A DNA stretch of 64,000 nucleotides from Cryptosporangium phraense (GTDB taxonomy: Bacteria; Actinomycetota; Actinomycetes; Mycobacteriales; Cryptosporangiaceae), in NCBI RefSeq assembly GCF_006912135.1, contig NZ_VIRS01000010.1:124001-188000 (forward strand). The letters are read 5' to 3'. Shown piece after piece: positions 40,235 through 48,416 of the stretch. Positions within the stretch are counted from its first letter, which is position 1, and every line of letters begins with the position of its first letter. The position numbers and the translations under genes were made by a program. The notes beneath the pieces are model-generated. The model searched no databases, was not told the DNA's origin, and saw nothing but the letters and a program-made list of their open reading frames with translations.

Positions 40235-41143
40235 GTGGATCAGTTCGAGCCCTACCGGGGTGACCTGCTGGCGCACTGCTACCGGATGCTCGGGTCGTTC
40301 CACGAGGCCGAAGACCTGGTGCAGGAGACGCTGCTGCGGGCCTGGAAGTCGGCCGACCGGTACGACCCGGCGAAGGCGTCGGTGCGCACGTGGCTGCACC
40401 GGATCGCCACCAACGTCTGCCTGACCGCGCTCGAGGGGCGGGCCCGGCGTCCACTCCCGAGCGGGCTCGGGCCGGCCGGCGACGACCCCCAGGTCCCGCT
40501 CACCCCGAGCGTCGACGTGCCGTGGTTGCAGCCGTTCCCGGACGTCCGCCTGGGGGACCCGGCCGACGCGGCGGTGCAGCGGGCCGGGCTGCGGCTGGCG
40601 CTGGTCGCGGCGCTGCAGGTGCTGCCGGCCAGGCAGCGCGCGGCGCTCGTGCTGCGGGAGGTGCTCCAGTTGCCCGCGGCCGAGGTCGCGGACGCGCTCG
40701 ACACGTCGGTGGCGTCGGTGAACAGCAGCCTGCAGCGGGCCCGGGCCGCCTTGGCCGCGGCCGGTCCCTCGATCGAGCGGCTGCGCGAGCCGGCCGATCC
40801 GGACGAGCGGGCCGTCGTGGAGCGGTACCTGACCGCGTTCGAGGACGCCGACGTCCCGGCGCTGACCCGGCTGCTCGCCGATGACGTGGTGCTGGAGATG
40901 CCGCCGGTGGCGCTGTGGCTGCGTGGGCGGGTGCACTTCGGCGAGTTCATGGAGCGGGTGTTCGCGATGCGCGGGAATGGGTGGCGGGCGGTGCCGGTGG
41001 GGGCCAATGGGGGGCCGGGGTTCGTGGCGTACGCGCCGGGCGGTGGGGCGCATTCGGTTCAGGTGTTCGAGGTGCGGGGTGGGTTGATCCGGTCGTGCGT
41101 GACGTTCGTCGATCCGTCGTTGGTCGGGATGTTCGGGCTGTGA
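40235..41143 (+). CDS. Sigma-70 family factor with SnoaL-like C-terminus
   Basis: The 302-aa protein has region 2 (LLAHCYRMLGSFHEAEDLVQETLLRAWKS), the linker 'VPWLQPFPDVRLGDPADAAVQ', region 4 (LPARQRAALVLREVLQLPAAEVADALDTSVASVNSSLQRARAAL) and a C-terminal SnoaL-like domain (about 190-302). This is the TIGR02960/SigG-like group, in which the extra domain is thought to control activity, replacing a separate anti-sigma factor. GTG start. No promoter was resolved. Confidence 0.87.
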   Translation: MDQFEPYRGDLLAHCYRMLGSFHEAEDLVQETLLRAWKSADRYDPAKASVRTWLHRIATNVCLTALEGRARRPLPSGLGPAGDDPQVPLTPSVDVPWLQPFPDVRLGDPADAAVQRAGLRLALVAALQVLPARQRAALVLREVLQLPAAEVADALDTSVASVNSSLQRARAALAAAGPSIERLREPADPDERAVVERYLTAFEDADVPALTRLLADDVVLEMPPVALWLRGRVHFGEFMERVFAMRGNGWRAVPVGANGGPGFVAYAPGGGAHSVQVFEVRGGLIRSCVTFVDPSLVGMFGL

Positions 41144-41960
41144 GGTGTTGGCGGCGGAGCTTGCTGCTCTGGGTGAAGATCGGGCGTTGAGCAGCGAACA
41201 TGATCTCGCCCCCGGCTGGGTAGGGGTCCGACATTGGCGCCGAGGCCGGGAGCTTCTCCTGCGGCGACTTGGCCTCGGTGGCCGCCTCCTCGGCGGCGTA
41301 TCGGAGCGCGCCGTCCGGCCCAGGGAGCGGCGGAAGCCTGCCGACCCCGCCGCCCGCGGGCAGTATGGACACTGGAGCGACACCCGGTCGAGCTGCCCTC
41401 TGCGGCCCAGAGAAACCAACCTCCGGCGGCGGAGACGGGGCGACCGGTCGCGGAGACCGTGACCTCGCCGAAGACGGCCGGGCGAGCGGCGACGCACCTA
41501 CCCGGCCGAGCCGGCAGGCGCCCGCCCGCCCCGACGGGCAGGCGCCCGCCCGCCCCGACGGGCGGGCTGGCTGGTCGCGGATGACCGCCGGATCGGTCCG
41601 CGCATCGCGGCCAACACCCGTGGATCGGCCAGTTCGGCAAAGTCGTACCGCGCGGGTGCCGACCCCCGCACACCTACCGGCGCCGCGACCGGCGCCGCGA
41701 CCGCCGCGACCGCCGCTGCGGCCGGCGCCGGGGTCGGCGCACGGCAACGGCGGTCACCCGCCGAGATCCCTCCGCAACCGGCGCCAGCACTCGGAGCCAC
41801 CCGCCGACGCGGCGCCGTCCCGGCTCCGGACATGCCGGGCAGCGCATGCGGCTCGCCTCGGCGGCGAGCAAGCAGTCGCCGGCCGAGGTCGCCGGCGGTG
41901 AGCCGGGGCGGCGCGCGGCCGGGCTCACCGGGGAGACCGGCCGCGCGGAGGAGAATCAGG
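41144..41960. other. 817-nt gap of low-complexity DNA
   Basis: No open frame here has a recognisable domain; all are rich in Arg, Pro, Ala and Gly because of skewed GC. The stretch contains two 24-bp tandem copies at 41512-41559 (CGGCAGGCGCCCGCCCGC... core) and short GCGACCGGCGCC-type repeats at 41679-41735. On the leftward strand a frame ending near 41500 holds RYDFAELADPRVLAAMRG, which looks protein-like and could be the remains of a gene. I see no promoter or RNA gene. Confidence 0.45.
41512..41559. repeat. Two 24-bp direct repeats
   Basis: Two adjacent 24-bp copies differ at one base and a third copy starts and breaks off. The unit contains the G/C-only core CAGGCGCCCGCCCGC. There are no spacers, so it is not a CRISPR array. 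Slippage in a non-coding region is the simplest explanation. Confidence 0.6.
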
Positions 41961-42455
41961 TCAGGCTGGGTTCTCCGCGGTGGCGGTGAGGACCGCTCGG
42001 CCGAGGATGTGACCGGCGATCGTGAAGCCGAGCAGCGCCGGGGTGGCGTCGGCCGGGACGCCGATGTGCTCGACGTCCAAGGCGTGCACCACGACGAAGT
42101 AGCGGTGCGGCCCGTGCCCGGCCGGCGGCGCGGCCCCGACGAACTGCGCCAGCCGGGCATCGTTCGGCAACTGGTAGGCGCCGGCCGGGAGCGCCGAGCC
42201 GGTCTCGTCGCCCGCGCCCTCGGGCAGGGACGTCACCGAGGCCGGCACGTCGGCCACGGCCCAGTGCCAGAACCCGGAGCCGGTCGGCGCGTCCGGGTCG
42301 TACATCGTGACCGCGTAGCTCTTCGTGCCGTCCGGGGCTCCGGACCAGCTCAGCTCCGGCGACACGTTGTGCTCGAGCGGGAGCTCGGCGCCCATCGTCG
42401 AGCTGGTGACGGTGAAAGTGGCCGCCTCGGGGAGGCGGGCGAAGGGGTCGTTCAC
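41961..42455 (-). CDS. PEBP-family (YbhB/YbcL) protein
   Basis: The 164-aa cytoplasmic protein has the phosphatidylethanolamine-binding protein motifs: 'VTMYDPDAPTGSGFWHWAVADVP' with the DPDAP and H-W residues of the anion pocket, and 'GAAPPAGHGPHRYFVVVHAL'. Bacterial members may bind small phosphate-like ligands or influence kinases. It is divergent from the GntR gene with a palindrome between them. Confidence 0.9.
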   Translation of the reverse strand: MNDPFARLPEAATFTVTSSTMGAELPLEHNVSPELSWSGAPDGTKSYAVTMYDPDAPTGSGFWHWAVADVPASVTSLPEGAGDETGSALPAGAYQLPNDARLAQFVGAAPPAGHGPHRYFVVVHALDVEHIGVPADATPALLGFTIAGHILGRAVLTATAENPA

Positions 42456-42495
42456 GTCGGATCCTTCCAGGGGTGCGATGCGATCGACTGTAACA

Positions 42496-42513
42496 CTAAT
42501 AATCGATTATCAG
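42496..42513. promoter_or_regulatory. Palindromic operator candidate between PEBP and GntR genes
   Basis: CTAATAATCGATTATCAG is an 18-bp dyad with a single mismatched pair; the core ATAATCGATTAT (42499-42510) is a perfect palindrome and strikingly AT-rich for this genome. It lies in the 81-nt divergent gap, 24 nt before the GntR start, a usual position for an autoregulatory FCD-family operator. Confidence 0.62.
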
Positions 42514-42536
42514 CTCCATGGTCTATTGTGAGGACC

Positions 42537-43160
42537 ATGACGCTGTCGGGCCGGGTGTACGCCGCACTGCGGGACGCGATCCTGCTGGGCGACTTCGCCC
42601 CCGAGGAGGCACTCAAGCCGCAAGAGCTCGCGCACCGGCACGGCGTCAGCCTCGCGGTGGTGCGCGAGGCCCTCGTCCGGCTGGTCGGGGACGGTCTCGC
42701 GGACCGGCTGCCGAATCGCGGCTTCGCGGTCCCGAGCCAGTCCGACCGGCGCTGGCAGGAGATCGCCGAAGCCCGCCGCACGATCGAACCGGCCGCGTTC
42801 CGGCTGGCCATCGAGCGGGGCGACCTCGACTGGGAGACGCGGGTCCGCGCGACCCACCACCGGCTGACCCGCACGCCGACGTTCGACGGCGACCGGGTGA
42901 GCGTCGAGTGGTCCGACGCCCACCGCGAGTTCCACCGCGCGCTGCTCGAGGGCTGCGGCAACACCGTGCTGCTGGACGCGTTCGACCGGCTCTGGCTGGC
43001 CGCCGAGCTGGCCCGGCGCTGGTCGGCCCACGGCAACCCGCGCCGGGACGCCGACGCGGAGCACCGGGCCCTGGAAGAGGCCGCGCTGGCCCGGGACGCC
43101 GACACCGCCGCCCGCCTACTGAACCAGCACCTGGCCGCAACTGCCGCCGCCCTGACCTAG
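42537..43160 (+). CDS. GntR family (FCD) transcriptional regulator
   Basis: The 207-aa regulator has a winged helix (about 1-65; VYAALRDAILLGDFAPEEALKPQELAHRHGVSLAVVREALVRL) and an FCD ligand domain with metal-binding-type residues in EWSDAHREFHRALLEGCGN and 'ADAEHRALEEAALARD'. ATG at 42537 follows GTGAGGACC, a weak ribosome-binding site. It probably binds the palindrome just upstream and controls the divergent PEBP gene. Confidence 0.87.
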   Translation: MTLSGRVYAALRDAILLGDFAPEEALKPQELAHRHGVSLAVVREALVRLVGDGLADRLPNRGFAVPSQSDRRWQEIAEARRTIEPAAFRLAIERGDLDWETRVRATHHRLTRTPTFDGDRVSVEWSDAHREFHRALLEGCGNTVLLDAFDRLWLAAELARRWSAHGNPRRDADAEHRALEEAALARDADTAARLLNQHLAATAAALT

Positions 43161-43191
43161 GGCCTCTCCGCGATTCGCTGAGAAACGGGGC

Positions 43192-43875
43192 TCATTCCGA
43201 GCCCCACGAGCCCGGAAAGCCGTCGAACTGTGCGCCGGGCCGGGCGCCCAGCCCCGCCTCCCGGGCCCGGACGATCGCGGACGGCCGGTCCGCCACCCGG
43301 AGCTTGGCCAGGATCGCCGACACGTTGTTCCGGACCGTCTTCTCGGACAGGCCCAACCGCCGGGCGATGTCCGGATTGGCCCGGCCCTGGGCCAGCAGGT
43401 CGAGGACGTCCCGCTCGCGGGCGCTGAGCTCCGGGAACGGGTGCGGCTCCTGCCTGGTCGCGGCGAGCAGGCCGGTCAGCCGGTCGGCGATGCCCGCACC
43501 GAACAGCACCTGCCCGGACGCGGCCGCCTTGACCGCGGTGGCGATCTCGTCCGGAGCCGCGCCCTTGAGCAGGTAGCCGCGGGCCCCGGCGCGGAGCGTC
43601 GCCAGCAGAGACGTGTCGTCCTCGACCATCGTCAGTACGAGCACGGCGACGCCGGGCATCTCGGCGACGATCCGCCGGGTCGCGTCGACGCCGGTCAGGC
43701 CGGGCATCCGCAGGTCCATCAGCAGGACGTCGGGCGCGATCGACCGGCAGAGCTCGACCGCCGCGGCGCCGTCGCTCGCCTCGCCGGCGAACTCGAGGCC
43801 GGCGCTGTCCTCGATCAGCCCGCGGAGACCGGCCCGGAACATCGGGTGGTCGTCCGCGACCGCGACCCGGATCAC
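43192..43875 (-). CDS. NarL/LuxR-type response regulator
   Basis: The 227-aa regulator has a receiver domain (acid pocket Asp8-Asp9, phosphoacceptor Asp54 in LLMDLRMPG, Lys in YLLKGAAP) and a C-terminal LuxR helix-turn-helix (ELSARERDVLDLLAQGRANPDIARRLGLSEKTVRNNVSAIL). Its GTG overlaps the kinase stop by 4 nt. Together with the kinase and the membrane protein upstream it forms a three-gene leftward operon. Confidence 0.93.
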   Translation of the reverse strand: MIRVAVADDHPMFRAGLRGLIEDSAGLEFAGEASDGAAAVELCRSIAPDVLLMDLRMPGLTGVDATRRIVAEMPGVAVLVLTMVEDDTSLLATLRAGARGYLLKGAAPDEIATAVKAAASGQVLFGAGIADRLTGLLAATRQEPHPFPELSARERDVLDLLAQGRANPDIARRLGLSEKTVRNNVSAILAKLRVADRPSAIVRAREAGLGARPGAQFDGFPGSWGSE

Positions 43876-45974
43876 GGCGGCCCGCCGACCGGGAGAACCG
43901 CCCGGACGGTCGTCCCGGACGGCTCCCGCCTGCTCAGCGTGAGCGCACCACCCAGCTCGGCCGCCCGCTCCCGCATCGACGTGATCCCGATCCCGGCCCG
44001 GTAGCCGTCGGGCAGGCCGGCCCCCTCGTCCTCGACCACCACGTGCAGCGCGCCGTTGAGCTCGAGGCTCACCCGGCAGGTCCGGGCACCCGAGTGGCGG
44101 AGCGCGTTCGTCATCGCCTCCAGCGCGATCCGGTAAGCCGCGACCTCGACCGCGGCCGGCAGGTCACCGTCCACCGTGCCCACGACCCGGACGTCGCCCA
44201 GCGCCCGGGCGTGCTCGCCGATCGCGGCGACCAGGCCGAGCTCGTCGAGCGCGGGCGGGCGGAGCCCGTAGACCAGCCGTCGCACGTCGTCGACCGCGTC
44301 CCGGACCTGGGCCGTGAGCTGCTCGAGCTGCGCGCTCGCGGCGTCCGGATCGGCGGCGACCTTGCCGCGGGCGCGGTGCAGCCCGAGCGCCACCCCGGCC
44401 AGCGCCGGGCCCAGGCCGTCGTGCAGGTCGTTGCGCAGCCGGCGGCGCTCCTCCTCGGTGGCGGCGACCAGCCGCTCCCGGGAACGGCTCAGCTCCTCGC
44501 CCAGCCGGACCGCGTGGGCCACCGACGCGACCTGCCGGGAGACCTCGGTCAGCAGCTCCCGCTCGGACAGCGTCAGGTGGCGCTCCGGCCCGCTGGTGAT
44601 CCGCAGCCGCCCGATCGCCTCCCCGGCGAACACGAGCGGCAACTCCAGCACTTCGTCCGCGTCCGAATTCCCGTCCGAATTCCCGTCCGGACTCCCGTCC
44701 GAATTCCCGTCCGGACTCCCGTCCGAATTCCCGTCCGGATCCGCGACCGCGGCCGTCGGCCTCCGGCCGGCCTCGGCCACGCGGCGGCCGTGGACCTCGA
44801 CCGCGACGTGCTGCAGCCGCAGCACGTCGCGCACGACCTGCGCTGCCCCGGACAGCATCTGCGCCGCGTCCGCCGCGCCCGCGAGGCGTTCGCCGAGGCG
44901 GCGCAGCGCGCCGCCGGGATCGTCGCGGTACCCGAAGACCAGCCGGTTGACGACGTGCTGGAGCAGCTGCCGCCCGGGCAGCGCCACCAGCACCGCGATC
45001 CCGACCGCGAGCGGTCCCGCGGCCGGTTCCGCGACGGTCCCGACGACCGCCGCCACCCCGACGTAGACGAGCACGACGACGATCGTGAGCCCGGCGTAGA
45101 CGGCGGCCCGCCCGACGACGGTCCGGACGTCGAGCAGCCCGTACCGCCGGATCGCGATCCAGCAGGTGATCGCCACCGCGAGCATCCCGCCCGACTCCAG
45201 CGGCGCCGCGTACACGTCGGCGCCGTCCCCGCCGACGCTGACGAAGACGATGCAGGCCCACCAGGCCGCCGCGCAGGCCCAGGCGGCCGGCAGCACCAGC
45301 CCGATCGCCGGGTCCCGCCGGGCCCGGTACCGCAGCGTCACCGCGATCGCCGAGAGCGTCGACAGCGGCGCGACCAGGACGATCGCCACCACGAACGCCT
45401 CCGCGACCGCCCCGGCCGCGCCGGGCAGCGCGGTCGGATTGGCGTGCCCGGGAAAGTCGATCAGCTCGGTGCCGAACACCGTCCAGATCGTCAGCGAGAC
45501 CAGCACGCCGACGTCGGCCACCAGCACCGGCCACCACCACCGCGACGGCAGCCGCCCGGTCGGGAACAGCAGCAGCCCGACGGTCGGGATCAGCGCCACC
45601 CCGGGCACCCAGGGCCACCCGTCGAGCCACCCGGCCCACGGCGCCCACTGTGCCCACGGTGCGCCGGTCGCGAACCCGGCCGACGCCCACCGGTACGCCC
45701 CGGTGGCCAGCGGCAGGCACACGCCGGACGCGAGCAGCACCCACCCGAGGCCGTGCCGGGCCCGCACCGCCGCCGCGCCGACCAGCGCCACCGGCACGAA
45801 CGTCGCCGCGATCAGCCCACTGGCCACGGTCAGCGGCGTCGGGTGCCAGGCCAGCGTCAGCAGCAGGGCGGCCGCGCCGAACACGGCGCTGCCGCCCACC
45901 GCGAGGCGGGCGGCGGCGTTACGCAGATCGAGGGCCCCCACGCCCGCTGATTCTCCGCCGGACGCGGACGCCAC
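43872..45974 (-). CDS. Sensor histidine kinase (HisKA_3) with membrane sensor and GAF-like region
   Basis: The 700-aa kinase has about ten membrane helices (1-330), a GAF-like part (about 345-490), a HisKA_3 helix with His518 in RNDLHDGLGPALAG, and a HATPase domain at the C-terminus (NALRHSGA, DEGAGLPDGYRAGIGITSMRERA). The GAF-like part is interrupted by a hydrophilic 4-residue repeat (DGNS/DGSP) encoded by the 12-bp DNA repeat at 44661. GTG start. It should phosphorylate the adjacent response regulator. Confidence 0.9.
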   Translation of the reverse strand: MASASGGESAGVGALDLRNAAARLAVGGSAVFGAAALLLTLAWHPTPLTVASGLIAATFVPVALVGAAAVRARHGLGWVLLASGVCLPLATGAYRWASAGFATGAPWAQWAPWAGWLDGWPWVPGVALIPTVGLLLFPTGRLPSRWWWPVLVADVGVLVSLTIWTVFGTELIDFPGHANPTALPGAAGAVAEAFVVAIVLVAPLSTLSAIAVTLRYRARRDPAIGLVLPAAWACAAAWWACIVFVSVGGDGADVYAAPLESGGMLAVAITCWIAIRRYGLLDVRTVVGRAAVYAGLTIVVVLVYVGVAAVVGTVAEPAAGPLAVGIAVLVALPGRQLLQHVVNRLVFGYRDDPGGALRRLGERLAGAADAAQMLSGAAQVVRDVLRLQHVAVEVHGRRVAEAGRRPTAAVADPDGNSDGSPDGNSDGSPDGNSDGNSDADEVLELPLVFAGEAIGRLRITSGPERHLTLSERELLTEVSRQVASVAHAVRLGEELSRSRERLVAATEEERRRLRNDLHDGLGPALAGVALGLHRARGKVAADPDAASAQLEQLTAQVRDAVDDVRRLVYGLRPPALDELGLVAAIGEHARALGDVRVVGTVDGDLPAAVEVAAYRIALEAMTNALRHSGARTCRVSLELNGALHVVVEDEGAGLPDGYRAGIGITSMRERAAELGGALTLSRREPSGTTVRAVLPVGGPP
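44661..44744 (-). repeat. 12-bp tandem repeat inside the histidine kinase gene
   Basis: Six copies of a 12-bp unit stand in a row (GTCCGAATTCCC in four, GTCCGGACTCCC in two) and a seventh degenerate copy follows. In frame they encode Gly-Asn-Ser-Asp and Gly-Ser-Pro-Asp units, a flexible acidic linker in the kinase. A unit of 12 bp keeps the frame, so copy number could change without destroying the protein. Confidence 0.9.
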
Positions 45975-45975
45975 G

Positions 45976-46635
45976 TCAGCGTCCGGACGACGGAACCGCA
46001 GCGACGTCCGGCGTGCTGACCAGGCCCGTCCGGTCAGGACGCACCCGGGTCAGCGCCCGGGCGCAGGCCCCGAACGCGGCCAGGAGCAGCAGGTAGCCGA
46101 CGATCGTCACCGCTTTCACGCCGGCCGCGGTGCCGGCGACCTCGAGGAACGGGTACAGCGCGAGGCAGGCTCCGGCCCACCGGGGAACCTGCCCGGCCCG
46201 CCACAGCGCGATGCCCAGCACCAGCAGGCCCAGGACGTGCCCGAGCAGGAACACCGCCGTGCTCGCGGCCACCACCGGAGCCTCGGTGTAGGCCTGGATC
46301 GACGCCCCCGGAATCCCGGCCGCGTACATCGCGTCCGGCGCCAGCACGTAGGCGATCCCCAGCACGGTGGTGCCCGCGGTGACCGCCGTCGCGATCCGGC
46401 CGAGCCGCGACCCGGCGAAGCTCCCGGCGACCAGCACGGCCGGCACGAAGAACAGGATCAGCAGGTCGAGCCAGGCGGCCGCGTCCATCCGCCCCGGCGC
46501 CGCGGCCGCCGCGGCCACGTTGTCGGTCACCGAGCCGCCGCTGTTCACCGGCGTCACGACGAACTGCACCAGCTGGCCGAGCGATCCCAGGGCCAGGTAC
46601 ACCACCCCGGCGACGACGATCCGTCCGCGCTCCAT
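45976..46635 (-). CDS. DUF4386-like integral membrane protein
   Basis: The 219-aa protein has six predicted membrane helices and little soluble sequence (GRIVVAGVVYLALGSLGQLVQFVV at the start, 'AWLDLLILFFVPAVLVAGSFAGSRLGR' next). Length and pattern resemble DUF4386 proteins. It ends 1 nt before the kinase start and is the first gene of the two-component operon, so it may be an accessory sensor. Function unknown. Confidence 0.7.
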   Translation of the reverse strand: MERGRIVVAGVVYLALGSLGQLVQFVVTPVNSGGSVTDNVAAAAAAPGRMDAAAWLDLLILFFVPAVLVAGSFAGSRLGRIATAVTAGTTVLGIAYVLAPDAMYAAGIPGASIQAYTEAPVVAASTAVFLLGHVLGLLVLGIALWRAGQVPRWAGACLALYPFLEVAGTAAGVKAVTIVGYLLLLAAFGACARALTRVRPDRTGLVSTPDVAAVPSSGR

Positions 46636-46676
46636 GTCTGTCTCCTCTTCCGTTCGGATGGGGACGAGACTCCGGG

Positions 46677-46722
46677 CGGGACGTCCCGGTCACCAGACGC
46701 AGATGTCCCGGCCCGGCCGGGA
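46677..46722. promoter_or_regulatory. Two palindromes in the DUF4386-LysR divergent gap
   Basis: CGGGACGTCCCG (46677-46688) is a perfect 12-bp palindrome. TCCCGGCC-C-GGCCGGGA (46706-46722) has perfect 8-bp arms. Both contain GTCCCGG and lie between the leftward two-component operon and the rightward LysR gene. They may bind the response regulator or LysR, but half of this could be chance in GC-rich DNA. Confidence 0.4.
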
Positions 46723-46771
46723 TTCACCTTCCGTTGGTTCGTGGGGCACACCCACCCGCGAGGCTGGGATC

Positions 46772-47653
46772 GTGGAATTGCGTCAGGTCTCGTCGTTCCT
46801 CGCCCTGGCCGAGGAGCTGCACTTCGGACGGGCGGCCGAGAAGCTGCACCTCTCTCAGCCGTCGCTCAGCCAGCACCTGCAGAAGCTCGAGCGACATGTC
46901 GGCGTCCAGCTCGTCGCGCGCAGCTCGCACAGCGTCCGGCTGACCCCGGCCGGGGAGGCGTTCCGGCGGGAGTGCGTGCGGCTGCTCGCGCAGGCCGACC
47001 TCGCGGTCGAGGCGGCTCGCTGGGCCGGGTCGGGCGCCACCGGGCACCTCCGGATCAGCTTCAACTACCCGGCCGGCCAGCGGATCCTGGCCCCGACGCT
47101 CACGCTGCTGCGCGAGCGCCATCCCGCGGTGCGCACCTCGCTGCTCCCGCGGGGCAGCCTTGCGCAGCTCTCCGAGCTGCGCGAGGGGCGCGTCGACCTC
47201 GCGCTGGTGTTCGGCGCCGTCGACGAGGACGGCCTCCAGCAGCGGCCGATCTTCACGCTGCCGGTGGTCGGTATCTGCGCGAGCGACCATCCGCTGGCCA
47301 CCGGCGCACCGGTCCGCTGGCCCGAGCTGTCGCGGTACCGCTGCCTGCTACCGAGCCGGGCCGTGAGCCCGGCGATGCACGACGCGATCCTCTCGGCGGC
47401 CCGGCTGAACGGCATCGACCTCTCCGGCACCGAGGTCTTCGACGACGGCGACGCCGCGGTGGTGCTGGTCGCGAGCCAGCCGCTGGTGATCTTCACGTCC
47501 GAGGCCCGGGCCGAGTCGGTGGCCGTGACCGGGCTTTCCACGCTGTCGTTCGTCGACCCGGTCCCGCAGGTCACCGTGCACGCGATCTGGCGTGACGACA
47601 ATCCCAATCCGGCCGTCTCGCTGTTCCTGGAACTGCTCGACCTCGCGCGATAA
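46772..47653 (+). CDS. LysR family transcriptional regulator
   Basis: The 293-aa regulator has an N-terminal helix-turn-helix (1-60; ELRQVSSFLALAEELHFGRAAEKLHLSQPSLSQHLQKLE) and a LysR substrate domain (about 90-290; 'GHLRISFNYPAGQRILAPTLTLLRERHPAV'). GTG at 46772 gives the standard LysR N-terminus. It lies upstream of the broken MBL gene and the sugar ABC operon on the same strand. The effector is unknown. Confidence 0.9.
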   Translation: MELRQVSSFLALAEELHFGRAAEKLHLSQPSLSQHLQKLERHVGVQLVARSSHSVRLTPAGEAFRRECVRLLAQADLAVEAARWAGSGATGHLRISFNYPAGQRILAPTLTLLRERHPAVRTSLLPRGSLAQLSELREGRVDLALVFGAVDEDGLQQRPIFTLPVVGICASDHPLATGAPVRWPELSRYRCLLPSRAVSPAMHDAILSAARLNGIDLSGTEVFDDGDAAVVLVASQPLVIFTSEARAESVAVTGLSTLSFVDPVPQVTVHAIWRDDNPNPAVSLFLELLDLAR

Positions 47654-47720
47654 CGGACGCCGATCGCGCGATCGGCAGATCGTCGTTGCCGCCCCCGGAC
47701 GGCCGCACCACGGTGAACCC

Positions 47721-48406
47721 GTGAACCTCACGATCCTCGGCAACCGGGCGGGCATGCCGGCCAACGGCCAGCCCAGCTCCGGTTACCTGGTCACCACCGA
47801 CGACGCGATGGTGCTGCTCGACTGCGGTCCCGGCGTCGCGACCGCGCTGAGCGCGATCACGACCCCCGATCAGCTCTCCGCGATCGTCGTCAGCCACCTC
47901 CACCTCGACCACTGCTACGACGTGCTCCCGCTCGGGAAGTCGCTGCTGGCCCGGGCCTTGCCGTCCCCGGACGTCGAAATACCGAGCGTTCCGCTGTACG
48001 TACCGGTCGGGGCCACCGACGTGCTGAGGACGCTCGCGGACCTGTTCCGGATCCCGACGCTGCCGATCCTCGACCGGGCCTTCGACCTCGCGTTCGACGT
48101 CCGGGAGTACCGCCCGGGCGACCGGATGACGGTCGCCGACCTCGAGATCAGCCTGACCGGACTCCGGCACAGCGCGCCGAACTGCTGGCCGAGGCCTCGC
48201 TGCTGACCCCCGACCGGACGGCCCACGGTCACCTGTGCGCGACCGACGCGGCCCAGGCCGCCCAGACCGCCGGCGCGAAGTCGCTGGTGCTGACCCACTT
48301 CCCGACGGCCGACCCGGCCTGGTTGCACGCCCGCTGCGACGAGGCGCGGGCGGTCTTCTCCGGTGACGTCCACCTGGCCCAGCCGGGCCAGACCCTCGCG
48401 ATCTGA
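47721..48406 (+). pseudogene. MBL-fold hydrolase with internal deletion and frameshift
   Basis: The first frame opens with VNLTILGNRAGMPANGQPS and has the metallo-beta-lactamase motif SHLHLDH, then runs out of frame after GLRHSAPN. The expected end (AELLAEASLLTPDRTAHGHLCATDAAQAA..., SLVLTHFPTADPAW..., FSGDVHLAQPGQT) follows in another frame to TGA at 48404-48406. About 40 residues that should hold the metal-binding Asp strand are missing at 48165-48185. The length 686 nt is not a multiple of three. It is likely non-functional; the sugar-binding protein gene follows after 10 nt. Confidence 0.78.
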
Positions 48407-48416
48407 GAGGCTGACC

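Noticed and set aside
41269-41901. Open frame in the low-complexity gap
   Set aside because: The product is almost entirely Arg, Pro, Ala and Gly, includes the 24-bp repeat and shows no fold, start signal or neighbour logic.
44661-44744. Possible CRISPR-like repeat
   Set aside because: Units are adjacent with no spacers and are in frame inside a kinase gene.
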